Assembly: GCA_020636215.1 (NCBI GenBank)
Contig: JACJYG010000004.1
Coordinates: forward strand, 1,054,001 to 1,118,000
Length of the DNA stretch: 64,000 nt
From: Lewinellaceae bacterium
GTDB lineage: Bacteria; Bacteroidota; Bacteroidia; Chitinophagales; Saprospiraceae
Direction: 5' to 3'
The position numbers and the translations under genes are program-made. This document shows positions 7,915-16,556 of the stretch, one piece after another. Positions within the stretch are counted from its first letter, which is position 1. Every line of letters starts with the position of its first letter. Below the pieces are notes generated by a model that was given only the letters and a program-made list of their open reading frames with translations, did no database searches and was not told where the DNA came from.

Positions 7915-8652
7915 TTATTGCACCAGCAACCCTTGTTGCTTGATCTTATTTAAATACGGCTCATAATATTTAATACCCCGGTAGAGCATCTCACTCACCC
8001 CGTCGGAGGTAACGGTGGCGCCGGAAATTGCATCTACTTCATGCTCTTTATTCTGGGCGCCGCCTTTGCGCGCCTTGACGGACACATAGTTTCCATTATC
8101 GTAGATCTTCTTTCCGACGAACTGCCTGCCGAAAGCCGGGTTGTCTTTAATCTCCGCACCCAGGCCCGGCGTTTCTCCCTTGTGGTCGAAAGCCACGCCG
8201 GCGATGGTATTGAGGTCGCTCTTCAGGGCCACAGTACCCCATATCTCATCCCACAGGCCTTTGCCCCGAACTGACAGGATATAGAATTTCTCTCCGTTAT
8301 GGTCATAAATGTACAGCGGCAATTCGCGATCCGCCTCGGGCTTCTTACGCTCCTGTTCCATTTTGATGCTCTCCGCTTTTTCTCCTTCCACGATATTCCC
8401 CTGCATGTCCAGTACGGGCTGCTCCATATTTTGGAAAATCGCCGCCACTTCCGCATCAGAAAGGTCTGCTACCTTCTTTCCATCCGGCAGCTCATTCTGA
8501 ACCGCCGACAAAATGGCTCTCTTGTTGAAGATGTCCTCGTTCTGCGCGGCTTTTTCCTTGGTCACCTCCCGAAGCCCGGTTAGAGCTACAGCAACCGAAG
8601 CGGTCAGGATTAAGATGAAAATGAGGATATATTTTGAGCTATTCCTATCCAC
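7915..8652 (-). CDS. nqrC: Na+-translocating NADH:quinone reductase subunit C
   Basis: 245 aa. One N-terminal helix (about 7-25) anchors a periplasmic FMN domain. The flavinylation motif is DAISGATVTS, with T213 as the expected site of the phosphoester-linked FMN. GETPGLGAEI and WGTVALKSDL are further family motifs. Subunit C passes electrons between membrane flavins of the complex. Its FMN must be attached by an ApbE transferase, which is not encoded in this window. Third gene of the operon, 60 bp after nqrB. Confidence 0.96.
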   Translation of the reverse strand: MDRNSSKYILIFILILTASVAVALTGLREVTKEKAAQNEDIFNKRAILSAVQNELPDGKKVADLSDAEVAAIFQNMEQPVLDMQGNIVEGEKAESIKMEQERKKPEADRELPLYIYDHNGEKFYILSVRGKGLWDEIWGTVALKSDLNTIAGVAFDHKGETPGLGAEIKDNPAFGRQFVGKKIYDNGNYVSVKARKGGAQNKEHEVDAISGATVTSDGVSEMLYRGIKYYEPYLNKIKQQGLLVQ

Positions 8653-8712
8653 GATCTATAAGTTTTAAATTGAGAATTTGTTTAATTCTAACAACCCATG
8701 CTCTGCTTTTTT

Positions 8713-9981
8713 TCAGGCAGAAGCCTTAGCTCGCTTCATACGACGGTTCATATTGGCCTGTAACACGTAGTGGTCGATCAGTGGAGCGAACACGTTCATG
8801 AACAGGATGGCCAACATCCAGCCTTCCGGATAGGCCGGGTTCAAAACCCGGATGATCATTCCAACGGCGCCAATAAGGAAACCGTAGATATACTTTCCGG
8901 TTCCGGTCGATGTTGCCGTCACCGGGTCGGTCGCCATAAAGGCCATTGCAAACCAGAAGCTACCCATGTAGAACTGATAGTACCAGGGCACATTCATGAA
9001 TTCCGTAGCCCCCCAACCGTTGTACAGCATCGCCATCACCGCAGCGCCGCCGAGCATGGAAACCATGATCCGCCAGTCAGCAATATTGGTGAGGATGAGG
9101 AATAAGGCCCCAATGATGATCAGCGGCTTGGAGGTTTCTCCTACTGAACCGGGAATGGCGCCCCACCACATCTGAGCCGGAGTGTAGTGGCTCGTTACAG
9201 CTTCCCAGCCGCTGTGGAAGGCAAGGCTCAAGGGCGTAGCCCCCGAATAGCCGTCTACCACCGTCGCAGCCGGATCGTAAATGGCCCAGCCGAAAGATTC
9301 AAAAATGGGGTTGAACACGCTCAGGTGTATCCATCCATAGTGAGCCGGCGCACCGGCGGCGATTTTCTCCAGGCCCGCCACCCATACTTCGTCACCGGAG
9401 ATATAGGTCGGATAGGCAAAGAATACGAATACCCGCGCCAGCAGAGCGATATTCAATACGTTCATTCCCGTTCCTCCGAACGCTTCCTTGCCGATCCAGA
9501 CGGCAAAAGCTACGGAAAGCGCCAGGATCCAGAGCGGAATATCGGGCGGCATAATGAGTGGGATCAAAGCACCCGACACCAGGAAGCCTTCCTCGATACC
9601 GTGGCCTTTTTTGTAAGCATAGTAAAATTCGATGCCCAGGCCAACGACGTGGGTCACCACAAAAATGGGCAGCATCAGGATGATGCCGTAGATCAGCTTG
9701 AGGTGGAAGCCACTCAGGAAGGCCGGATACTGGCCCAGCGCCACGAAATGCTGATGGCCCACATTGTACATGCCAAACAGGTACAGAAGTAACAGGGCGA
9801 ACACCACGTGCACCATCTGGCGCTTGAGGTCCATCCCATCGCGGATGTGTACACCGCCTTTGGTCACCGTGCCAGGCGTAAAGGCAAAAGTGAAGAAACC
9901 GTCGTACAGCGTATGTAGGAAAGGTGATTTCTTCTTGTCCGGTTCAATCCGTTCGAAAAATTTCAGCAATGCTTTTTTCAT
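8713..9981 (-). CDS. nqrB: Na+-translocating NADH:quinone reductase subunit B
   Basis: 422 aa, ten predicted membrane helices, full length. DGYSGATPLS carries the FMN-acceptor T249, and GGTGMNVLNIALLARVF is the riboflavin-site block of the family. NqrB forms the main membrane channel subunit for Na+ and holds covalent FMN and riboflavin. N-terminal FFERIEPDKKKSPFLHTLYD is typical. Second gene in the operon, 51 bp after nqrA. Confidence 0.97.
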   Translation of the reverse strand: MKKALLKFFERIEPDKKKSPFLHTLYDGFFTFAFTPGTVTKGGVHIRDGMDLKRQMVHVVFALLLLYLFGMYNVGHQHFVALGQYPAFLSGFHLKLIYGIILMLPIFVVTHVVGLGIEFYYAYKKGHGIEEGFLVSGALIPLIMPPDIPLWILALSVAFAVWIGKEAFGGTGMNVLNIALLARVFVFFAYPTYISGDEVWVAGLEKIAAGAPAHYGWIHLSVFNPIFESFGWAIYDPAATVVDGYSGATPLSLAFHSGWEAVTSHYTPAQMWWGAIPGSVGETSKPLIIIGALFLILTNIADWRIMVSMLGGAAVMAMLYNGWGATEFMNVPWYYQFYMGSFWFAMAFMATDPVTATSTGTGKYIYGFLIGAVGMIIRVLNPAYPEGWMLAILFMNVFAPLIDHYVLQANMNRRMKRAKASA

Positions 9982-10032
9982 ATCTCTATCTCTATGGTGA
10001 GATTTATTGTTGTTGAATGATCAATTGGCAAC

Positions 10033-11679
10033 TTAGCTTTGCTCGCGCATCATGTCCAGCCCTTCGCGCAGGATATGCTGGATCGGTTGCTTGGACACGC
10101 AGACGAATTCGCACAGGGCCACGTCTTCTTCGATGAGCTCGTAGATGCCCAGCCCTTCCATTCTTTCAAAGTCGCCAACCAAAATGGACTTGAACAGATC
10201 CTGAGGGTGAATATCCATGGGCAACACCTTTTCATAGGTCCCGGTGACGACAAATGCGCGTTTCTCCCCGTGGGTATTCGTCTCTGCCCTGAATTTTATT
10301 TTTGGTAGAAAGGCAGAGGGGAATGTCTTCGAAATACTGGGTGTGTTCAGAGAAGGAAGCAACCACCCAAAAACCGTCAGGTCATCGCCTTCTTCTACCA
10401 CCGTCAATTGGTCATCGTGGAAATCCAGGAAATCTTCGGCGGTTTTTTTGGCGCCCGACAACACATCCCCTGAGATCAGGCGTACGTGATCATTAGACAG
10501 GTTGCCATCTATCAGGTCACCTACTTTTGCACCCATATAAGTGTGCACGTACTTTGGCTCCTTTAGTTCGGCGCCGGTTACGGCTATGATGCGCTCCGCA
10601 TTGTAGCGGCCTTCGGTGAAGAGCCGGCCCAACATAATGACTTCCTGCACGCCCAGGGTCCACACCTTGTCGCCAGCCCCAATAGGTTTAGTGTGGTGGA
10701 TCTGAATCCCTACATTGCCAACCGGGTGCTGGCCATGAAAATAATGTAATTCGACGCCCTTGGCTTCGGTAAAAGCCTTACTCGGCGCCTGCTTGCCGCG
10801 GCCATCCAGGCCGAGGTGAACTTTTCCTGTAGTCAATTTGCCCAACACATCCAGGCCTTTCTGGAAAGCTTCCTCTTTTCCCTCCACTACAAAGCTCAGG
10901 TCAGGGGCAAGAGGGGCAGTATCGAAAGTGGAGATGAAGATATCCCGGGGCGCTTCATCCGTGTCGGCCATCACATCGAAGGGGCGCTGACGGATCAGCG
11001 GCCAGGCGCCGGCATCGAGCAGATAGGTAACCAGTTCTTCACGAGTGCCGCCTTCCAGATCGAAAGAAGACAACTTGCGATACTTCATTTCCTTGTCGGC
11101 AAGAATAACTACACTGGTAATGGCGCGCTTCTCCCCACGGTTGATGGCGATGACCTCACCGCTGACCGGGGAAACCCATTGGATCTCCGGACGGATCTTG
11201 TCCTGGAAAAGCGGGTCACCGGCTTTTACTTCCGCACCTTCCTCCACCAACATTTTCGGGATCGGAGAAATGCCGATGAAATTTACCGGCTGAACGGCGT
11301 AAGTCTTGGCGGTAATGCCCGTGTCCACCACTTTGGCGGCTTCGCCCACCAAAAGGATGTCATGGCCCCGCTTCAGGATCGTCATTGGCTTGTGCTGAAG
11401 GTATTCCGGCAGGCGAGGGGCGAATAACTCCTTCCAGCTCGGGAAGAGCGAGAAATTGGCGCCCGATGCGGCCGCTCCGGACTGCTTGGACTCGATTACC
11501 AGCAAACTATCGGAAACCTGCACCACAATGAAGAAGAAGACCAAAACGGCCACCGAGATCAGGGAATACAATACAATACTGCTGCCCCCGGAGTCGCCGG
11601 TTGTGCCTTGCGCCCAGGCAGCGCTGGCGGTAAGCATGGAAACGATAGTAATAATCGCCTTGCTTGCTGAGTTTTTCAT
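10033..11679 (-). CDS. nqrA: Na+-translocating NADH:quinone reductase subunit A, with N-terminal membrane extension
   Basis: 548 aa, about 100 longer than a canonical NqrA. The normal start of the family corresponds to M99 (MTILKRGHDILLVGEAAKVV). The 98 extra residues hold a signal-peptide-like stretch ending SAAWAQ (about 8-24), a helix at 34-55 (IVLYSLISVAVLVFFFIVVQ) and a linker with NFSLFPSWKELF. A cleaved signal followed by one outward-to-inward helix would leave the NqrA body in the cytoplasm, where it belongs. The body has the quinone/biotinyl-like fold motifs PVSGEVIAINRGEKRAITS and HHTKPIGAGDKVWTLGVQEV. First gene of nqrABCDEF. A start at 11385 (M99) cannot be excluded, but the extension has normal codon use and no stop. 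Confidence 0.93.
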   Translation of the reverse strand: MKNSASKAIITIVSMLTASAAWAQGTTGDSGGSSIVLYSLISVAVLVFFFIVVQVSDSLLVIESKQSGAAASGANFSLFPSWKELFAPRLPEYLQHKPMTILKRGHDILLVGEAAKVVDTGITAKTYAVQPVNFIGISPIPKMLVEEGAEVKAGDPLFQDKIRPEIQWVSPVSGEVIAINRGEKRAITSVVILADKEMKYRKLSSFDLEGGTREELVTYLLDAGAWPLIRQRPFDVMADTDEAPRDIFISTFDTAPLAPDLSFVVEGKEEAFQKGLDVLGKLTTGKVHLGLDGRGKQAPSKAFTEAKGVELHYFHGQHPVGNVGIQIHHTKPIGAGDKVWTLGVQEVIMLGRLFTEGRYNAERIIAVTGAELKEPKYVHTYMGAKVGDLIDGNLSNDHVRLISGDVLSGAKKTAEDFLDFHDDQLTVVEEGDDLTVFGWLLPSLNTPSISKTFPSAFLPKIKFRAETNTHGEKRAFVVTGTYEKVLPMDIHPQDLFKSILVGDFERMEGLGIYELIEEDVALCEFVCVSKQPIQHILREGLDMMREQS

Positions 11680-11768
11680 TCTATATTTTGCATTAGTTGA
11701 GGCTTGGCGCTACCCTTAAATTCATGAGAACCAAGCTAAATGACTTATAGGCTTTCCCAAAAACACCG

Positions 11769-11776
11769 CAAATATA
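11769..11776 (-). promoter_or_regulatory. Probable -7 element of the nqr promoter
   Basis: On the minus strand TATATTTG matches the Bacteroidota consensus TAnnTTTG, 90 bp before the nqrA start. The region about 19 bp upstream reads TTCTTT rather than the consensus TTTG, so the -33 box is weak. No other candidate of equal quality was seen between nqrA and the upstream palindromic element. Confidence 0.5.
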
Positions 11777-11903
11777 TAAAAGCTTTTCAGTTAATAAAGA
11801 ACCTTGCTTTTACTAAAGTTCATGCCTGAAATCCATTTAGACTCATTCTAAATAAAAAACAAATCCCCTTTGTTTTCAAGGGGTTATAAAGGCGGGTTTT
11901 CGC

Positions 11904-12067
11904 TTAGGGGCCGGCAAAGAATAAGTTCATCATTTCAGGCGAGTCATTTTTTCGCCAGACGAGGCGCGAGGAGGGAGCATAGCAGCGCTACGCGACCGAT
12001 CGAGCAACGAAGTATGGCGGAAAAAGGGCCGTATCAAATGGGGAACTTATTCTTCGCCGGCCCCTAA
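11904..12067. repeat. 164-bp palindromic element that reaches into pnuC
   Basis: Terminal inverted repeat of 25 bp with one mismatch (TTAGGGGCCGGCAAAGAATA... at 11904-11928, complement at 12043-12067). The interior has a second inverted pair (TTTTTCGCCAGAC and ATGGCGGAAAAAG) and a small hairpin GCATAGC/GCTACGC. The right arm contains the last codons and stop of pnuC. No open frame inside. It looks like a non-autonomous mobile or REP-type element. Confidence 0.75.
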
Positions 12068-12658
12068 ATATTGCCGCCGCCAGGAGAAGAAAGCAAAGGC
12101 TGCTATAATGGTGTACACGATCATGAGCAAGGCGAACAAATAGGCGCCCCGGCTGGCGTACAAGCCCACATAAATAGCGTCTACCACTACCCAGTAAATC
12201 CAGTTGTCGAGCACCTTCCGCACGAGGATTAGCGTGGCGATGATGGAGAAGATGGTGGTGAAGGCGTCCCAGTAGGTAGCGGCCGCCGGGCTGTATTCGT
12301 CGAAGAAGTATCCAAAGAGCAAGGAAGCGGCCGTACCGCCCAGCAGAAAATAGCCATGCTGCCGCCAGGAAAGGCGGCTAATGGGTAAGGGTTCGCTTTG
12401 CCGCCCGCCGTATTTCCATTCATACAACCCTACCCCTGCCATGACGACGTAAAAGAGTTGCAGCAAGGCATCCAGGTACAGATCGTAGAAGACGTAGGAA
12501 GCGTAAGCCCACAGGCTGCAACTGATCATGCCCCAGAACCAGCACCATGCCTGCTCGCGGGCCGCCAGCACTACGTAGAGGATGGCCGTGATGGTAACCA
12601 CCCAGTCTACCCAACTGAAAGCGGCGGCTTGCCCGATTATTTCACGAAAAATGTCCAT
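12047..12658 (-). CDS. pnuC: Nicotinamide riboside / mononucleotide transporter PnuC
   Basis: 203 aa from ATG 12658 (MDIFREIIGQAAAFSWVDW). Seven hydrophobic segments with the PnuC signature WCWFWGMISCSLWAYASYVF, DLYLDALLQLFYVVMAGVGLYEW and, near the C-terminus, NWIYWVVVDAIYVGLYASRG. It takes up nicotinamide riboside by facilitated diffusion for NAD synthesis. The frame is open for 45 more codons upstream, but these are antisense to a DUF433 remnant and have no membrane or signal character, so the internal ATG is preferred. The last six codons (LGAGEE) and stop lie inside an inverted repeat arm. No TPP riboswitch or nadR neighbour is seen that would tell thiamine from NR specificity. Confidence 0.88.
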   Translation of the reverse strand: MDIFREIIGQAAAFSWVDWVVTITAILYVVLAAREQAWCWFWGMISCSLWAYASYVFYDLYLDALLQLFYVVMAGVGLYEWKYGGRQSEPLPISRLSWRQHGYFLLGGTAASLLFGYFFDEYSPAAATYWDAFTTIFSIIATLILVRKVLDNWIYWVVVDAIYVGLYASRGAYLFALLMIVYTIIAAFAFFSWRRQYLGAGEE

Positions 12659-12664
12659 ATCTAT

Positions 12665-12800
12665 ACGGTATATGATGCCCTCTCCCGGCTGGCGTCCGGA
12701 ATGAGTATGGAGGAAATGCTCGATGATTTCCCCGGACTCAAGAGAGCGGATATTTGGGCCTGTCTGCAATATGCCGCTGAACGTGAATCCCAATTACCCA
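12665..12800 (+). pseudogene. Remnant of a DUF433 (VapB-type antitoxin-like) gene
   Basis: A plus-strand frame reads VYDALSRLASGMSMEEML then DDFPGLKRADIWACLQYAAE, the C-terminal two thirds of the DUF433 helix-turn-helix family (typical LLASGMSEEEILEDFPDLT ... DIRACLAYAA). No start codon or N-terminal part precedes it: the homology stops close to 12665, beside the antisense pnuC start. The frame runs on through a terminator hairpin to a stop at 12901. DUF433 proteins are usually antitoxins paired with a PIN-like toxin (DUF5615); none is adjacent. A truncated relic is the simplest reading. Confidence 0.7.
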
Positions 12801-12818
12801 TAAACGGGCATGAATCGG

Positions 12819-12869
12819 CCCAAAAAAGAAGCGGCCCGAAGAACACCTCCGAGCCGCTTCTTTTTTGGG
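12819..12869 (-). terminator. Intrinsic terminator after the OmpA-family gene
   Basis: Perfect 17-bp stem (CCCAAAAAAGAAGCGGC at 12819-12835 with 12853-12869) followed by a T-run on the minus strand. It ends the porP-ompA unit, 11 bp past the stop. Confidence 0.88.
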
Positions 12870-12879
12870 GAGACGCCCC

Positions 12880-15378
12880 CTATTTCAACAATTCATATTG
12901 ATATTGTAAGGTCACCATGACCGGGCGGCCATTCTTGTCGGTATTGGCCAGGAAAATATCAATATCTATGGTTTCGGATTCGTCCTTTTCGGAGCTGTCG
13001 AAGATGATCTCGATCTTGCCCTTCTGGCCGGGCTTGAAGGTGCGGCCCGTGGGGTCATCCACTATGGTCGTGCAATCGCAGACGGAGATCAGGTCGATCT
13101 TAAGGTCAGCTGTGCCGGCATTGACGAACTCGTAGGTGTAGGTGCGTTTTTCACCCTTTTTCACCTTGCCCAGGTCAACCAGGGTTTGCTTGAACTGCAT
13201 CTTGGGCTCCCCGCCTTGGGTGGCCGTCTTCTGGACGGGCAGGCTACCGCGATCAGAACTCTTCTTAACTTCCTCCTTCTTGCGCAGTCGCGTGCTCTTG
13301 ATGGTAATACTGGTCGGCCCTTCCAGGATCTTAAATTCGGTGCGCCGGTTGAGGCTGTGGGCTACTTCTTTCTGCTCTTCCGTTTTCAGCGCATCGATGT
13401 ATTCGCCGGTCAGTACATCCCCAACCTTTAGGAAGGGATACAAGGCCGCTGCTTTGGCGGTGACCGTCTGGGGTTGGCTCTCTCCGTATCCCTTGGCCAC
13501 GATCCGTTCCCGGTCTATGCCTTTGCGCACGAGCCAGCGGCGGGCTGATTCGGCGCGGCGTTGCGAGAGGTTTTCGTTGTACTGGTCGACCCCCCGGTTG
13601 TCCGTATGCGAACCGAGCTCGACTTTCATCTCGGGGTATTCCGTCATCAGCTCATACACCACCTGTAAGTCGCTCTCCGCTTCCGTTTTGATGCGGTCAT
13701 CGTCGAAGTCGTAAAGAATGTTTTCCAGCACGATCGGTTGTTCGATGGTAATGGTATCATATTCCGGCACCGGTGGTGGAACCGGCTTTGCCTTCAGGAA
13801 GAAGCGTTCTTCGTAAGTTTTGGATTCCTTTTGCCCAACGGTATTAAAGGTCAGGGTATCCGGGTAATAGGCCGGATGGTTGGCGATGACCATATAAGGC
13901 ATATCGAGTTCCAGGTCGAAATCGAAACGGTTGCCCTTTTCACTGGTTTTGGCAGTGGGGTCGCCCATTTTGTTATTCTGTGTGGGAACGAGATAGATCG
14001 TGCCGCCCGGCAAAGGCTTTTTATCATCGGAGAACAAGCCGACGACGAGGTCGGCGTATATCCGGGCAATGCTGACGGTGTAGATATCATCGCAGCAGGT
14101 GCGGCCGAAAGCAGAGCGGCCGCCTTCGCGATTGGAGGTCAGCGCGCCGAAGTAGCCTTCCTCATCGAGGGTGAGGCTGTAATCGTCGACACTGGTATTA
14201 TAGCCGCGGCCCATGTTGAGGGGCGCGCTCCATTTGGTGCCATCCCAGGTGGAGTAGAAAATATCGAAACCGCCCAGGCCCGGGTGGCCGGTAGAGCTGA
14301 AGTAAAGGGTGCCGTCGCGGTAGTAGGGCGTTTCGTCATCTCCCAGCGTATTGATTACGGAGCCGAGATTGACGGGGTCTCCGTATACGCCTTCGCTCTT
14401 TTTGGTAGCGTAGTAGATGTCGAAGCCGCCATAGCCGCCCGGCATGTTAGCTACGAAGAAGAGTACCTCCTGCCCAAAGAGCTCGCCGGCCGCCGGCTGC
14501 TTGGCGAGGTAGTCCCCGTTGACGCCCTGCACTTCCTGGGCGCCCGACCAGCCTTCGCTGCCACCGACACTATAGTATATCTTACATTCAGACAAAACGT
14601 TGCCCTCCAACTGCGCGCGGGTAAAATACATCACCCGGCCGTCTTTGGAAAAACTGACATTGGTATTGTGGAATTCCGGGCGGTTGATCTCTTCGCCCAA
14701 CACCTTGGGTTTTTCCCAGCCGTTATCATCCTTGTCGGATTTATATATCTGAGCGTAAGATTTATCCTTGGTCTTCTCATCCACATAGATCACATCCTCG
14801 GCGTCGAAGGTGGCGAAGTAGATCTCTTTGCCTTTGGAAACCAGGGCCGGAGAATATTCCGATACTTTCCCGTTGAGGTCTTTACCGGCGTTTTCCACGG
14901 TGACGCCCTTCATGGTTTGCGGTAGTTCCTTGGCCATTTCAGCGCCGGTAATCTCGGCTTTAGCCAGGGTTTTGAGGCTGTCGCTACTGGTGGCGGAAAC
15001 AAAATCCTGCAGCTCCTTGATCGCGTCGTCGTATTTCTCGTTCATTTTCAGGAGGCGGCCGTATACGAACTTATAATCGGCCAGTTCGCCTTCCTTATCC
15101 CGGCGCATGATCCGGGCGAAAGAGCGCTCGGCGCGGCGGTAATCCCGCACCCGGAAGTAAAGCCAGGAGAGCGTATCGATCAGCGCTTTATCCTCCTTCT
15201 CTTCATAGGCCTCCTCGTATTTTTCGAGGGCGAAGACGTAGTTCTCGGTTTTATAGGCTTCCCGGGCGGCGGCCAGCATGCCTTCGTAAGAAGACTTACG
15301 GATGGGCTGGGCCTGAAGTGCAAGGCTGCCCGCCAGGAACAGCACCAATATAATTGCGAAATTTCTCATAAGCTTCAT
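12880..15378 (-). CDS. OmpA-family protein with TPR, PD40 propeller and C-terminal DUF1573 domain
   Basis: 832 aa from ATG 15378 (MKLMRNFAIILVLFLAGSLALQAQ, a clear signal peptide). Order of parts: TPR-like repeats (about 30-130), PD40/WD40-like propeller with SKDGRVMYFTR and YRDGTLYFSSTGHPGLGGFD (about 160-420), a carboxypeptidase-regulatory-like segment, an OmpA peptidoglycan-binding domain (YDFDDDRIKTEAESDL; GSHTDNRGVDQYN; SQRRAESARRWL), and a final DUF1573 Ig-like domain with VCDCTTIVDDP. It is an outer-membrane or periplasmic protein that should bind peptidoglycan. It follows porP in the same direction by about 65 bp, an arrangement typical of T9SS/gliding loci (PorP with PorE- or SprE-like partners). 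The 27 codons before M28 have no signal character and overlap porP, so they are left out. Confidence 0.9.
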   Translation of the reverse strand: MKLMRNFAIILVLFLAGSLALQAQPIRKSSYEGMLAAAREAYKTENYVFALEKYEEAYEEKEDKALIDTLSWLYFRVRDYRRAERSFARIMRRDKEGELADYKFVYGRLLKMNEKYDDAIKELQDFVSATSSDSLKTLAKAEITGAEMAKELPQTMKGVTVENAGKDLNGKVSEYSPALVSKGKEIYFATFDAEDVIYVDEKTKDKSYAQIYKSDKDDNGWEKPKVLGEEINRPEFHNTNVSFSKDGRVMYFTRAQLEGNVLSECKIYYSVGGSEGWSGAQEVQGVNGDYLAKQPAAGELFGQEVLFFVANMPGGYGGFDIYYATKKSEGVYGDPVNLGSVINTLGDDETPYYRDGTLYFSSTGHPGLGGFDIFYSTWDGTKWSAPLNMGRGYNTSVDDYSLTLDEEGYFGALTSNREGGRSAFGRTCCDDIYTVSIARIYADLVVGLFSDDKKPLPGGTIYLVPTQNNKMGDPTAKTSEKGNRFDFDLELDMPYMVIANHPAYYPDTLTFNTVGQKESKTYEERFFLKAKPVPPPVPEYDTITIEQPIVLENILYDFDDDRIKTEAESDLQVVYELMTEYPEMKVELGSHTDNRGVDQYNENLSQRRAESARRWLVRKGIDRERIVAKGYGESQPQTVTAKAAALYPFLKVGDVLTGEYIDALKTEEQKEVAHSLNRRTEFKILEGPTSITIKSTRLRKKEEVKKSSDRGSLPVQKTATQGGEPKMQFKQTLVDLGKVKKGEKRTYTYEFVNAGTADLKIDLISVCDCTTIVDDPTGRTFKPGQKGKIEIIFDSSEKDESETIDIDIFLANTDKNGRPVMVTLQYQYELLK

Positions 15379-15443
15379 GAATTGACCTCGTTTTCTCAAC
15401 AACAAAAACAACTTTCGTTTTCTAAATAAATTGTTAATCCCAA

Positions 15444-16517
15444 TTAGAATTTCGGGCACAGAATCGCCTGCTTGACCTCAGGATCTTTAAAGATCTTGAT
15501 GATATACCAGGCAGCGATCTCAAAAGCGCCCTGATAGTTGGTGGCGGTGTTGAGGGGGGACGTATTGATATCATAGGAAAGTGCTACGCGCAGGTCCTTA
15601 TAGTCCAGCCCGGCCAGCACCTGAGCGGCGTCGCCAAAACGGTAGCCCAGTCCAAAATTGAGTTTGATCGGCACTTCGGGCTTCAGCAGGTAACCACCCC
15701 AGGCCTGCAGGGCTACTTCGGTAGCGCCTTTTGTTGTCTGGAACAAGGCCGTTGGCGCCGCCGACCATTTTTCGTTTAACATCCATTCATATTTGGCATG
15801 GGTAGTGATGCGGTAGGGGCGCTTGTTCTCCTCTTTTTTATTATTGCCGCCACCGGTGCCGGTACCGCCCGACGAACCAAGGAAAGATTCATCTCCCTGG
15901 TTGGCATGGTTGAAAGAAGCGCCGAGTTCAAGCAGGCTGCCATCTTTCCCCTTTGAGCGGAACAACAGGCCGGCGCCAATATCTACATAGTTCCCCTTAT
16001 TTCGGCCTTCCATGGCGATATTATCCATGCTGGTTCCAGATTGGAAGCCGCCATTAGTCGCATCCCATTGATCGGCCAGTTCCAGCCTGGTCTGGCTGAA
16101 GCGGCGGGATACGGAACCGGCCTGCAAGCCGAGGGTCAATACATTATTTCCATCTTTACCCAAACCCAGGTGATAAGCGGCGGAAATCAGCGAGGCGTTG
16201 GTCCGCAACTTGACGGAGCCAGCTTTATCATTAAAAACCGCGATGCCCACGCCGACCCAATCGTTTTTTCGGAAACCACGAACGATAGGAGCGTCTGCAT
16301 AAAAGGAAGGGGTCTCAAAACCAGTGGCGTCCGAGACATTGTACCACTGCCCGCGATAAATGCCCCCTACCCGCACGGTGCCGTAGAAAGAGCCCGTCAG
16401 GCCGGGATTCATTGTCAGGGGCGACATATTGAATAAGGAGTAGTGGATGTCTTGCGCCTGTAGTGTTCCCAAAATGGCCATGAGGAAGAAAAATAGTAGC
16501 GGTCTGATTAGCTTCAT
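15444..16517 (-). CDS. Type IX secretion membrane protein, PorP/SprF family
   Basis: 357 aa. Signal peptide MKLIRPLLFFFLMAILGTLQAQ, then the family opening DIHYSLFNMSPLTMNPGLTGSFYGTVRVGGIYRGQWY and repeated amphipathic beta strands of an outer-membrane barrel, ending with GLDYKDLRVALSYDINTSPL. PorP/SprF proteins help deliver or anchor T9SS cargo at the cell surface, often one per adhesin. First gene of a two-gene unit with the OmpA-family gene downstream. No large SprB-like adhesin is adjacent; cargo candidates elsewhere in the window end in T9SS sorting domains. Confidence 0.93.
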   Translation of the reverse strand: MKLIRPLLFFFLMAILGTLQAQDIHYSLFNMSPLTMNPGLTGSFYGTVRVGGIYRGQWYNVSDATGFETPSFYADAPIVRGFRKNDWVGVGIAVFNDKAGSVKLRTNASLISAAYHLGLGKDGNNVLTLGLQAGSVSRRFSQTRLELADQWDATNGGFQSGTSMDNIAMEGRNKGNYVDIGAGLLFRSKGKDGSLLELGASFNHANQGDESFLGSSGGTGTGGGNNKKEENKRPYRITTHAKYEWMLNEKWSAAPTALFQTTKGATEVALQAWGGYLLKPEVPIKLNFGLGYRFGDAAQVLAGLDYKDLRVALSYDINTSPLNTATNYQGAFEIAAWYIIKIFKDPEVKQAILCPKF

Positions 16518-16535
16518 AGAGTTGGTATTTACTTG

Positions 16536-16556
16536 ATCCTGCGCCTTCTGCAGGAT
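16536..16556 (-). promoter_or_regulatory. Hairpin in the porP 5' leader
   Basis: ATCCTGC/GCAGGAT, a 7-bp perfect stem with a 7-base loop, 19 bp before the porP start. On the minus strand it is not followed by a T-run. It may affect mRNA stability or be chance. Confidence 0.3.

Noticed and set aside
13738..14925. 395-codon frame antisense to the OmpA-family gene
   Set aside because: Low-complexity GA/VE-rich translation, typical of a shadow frame.
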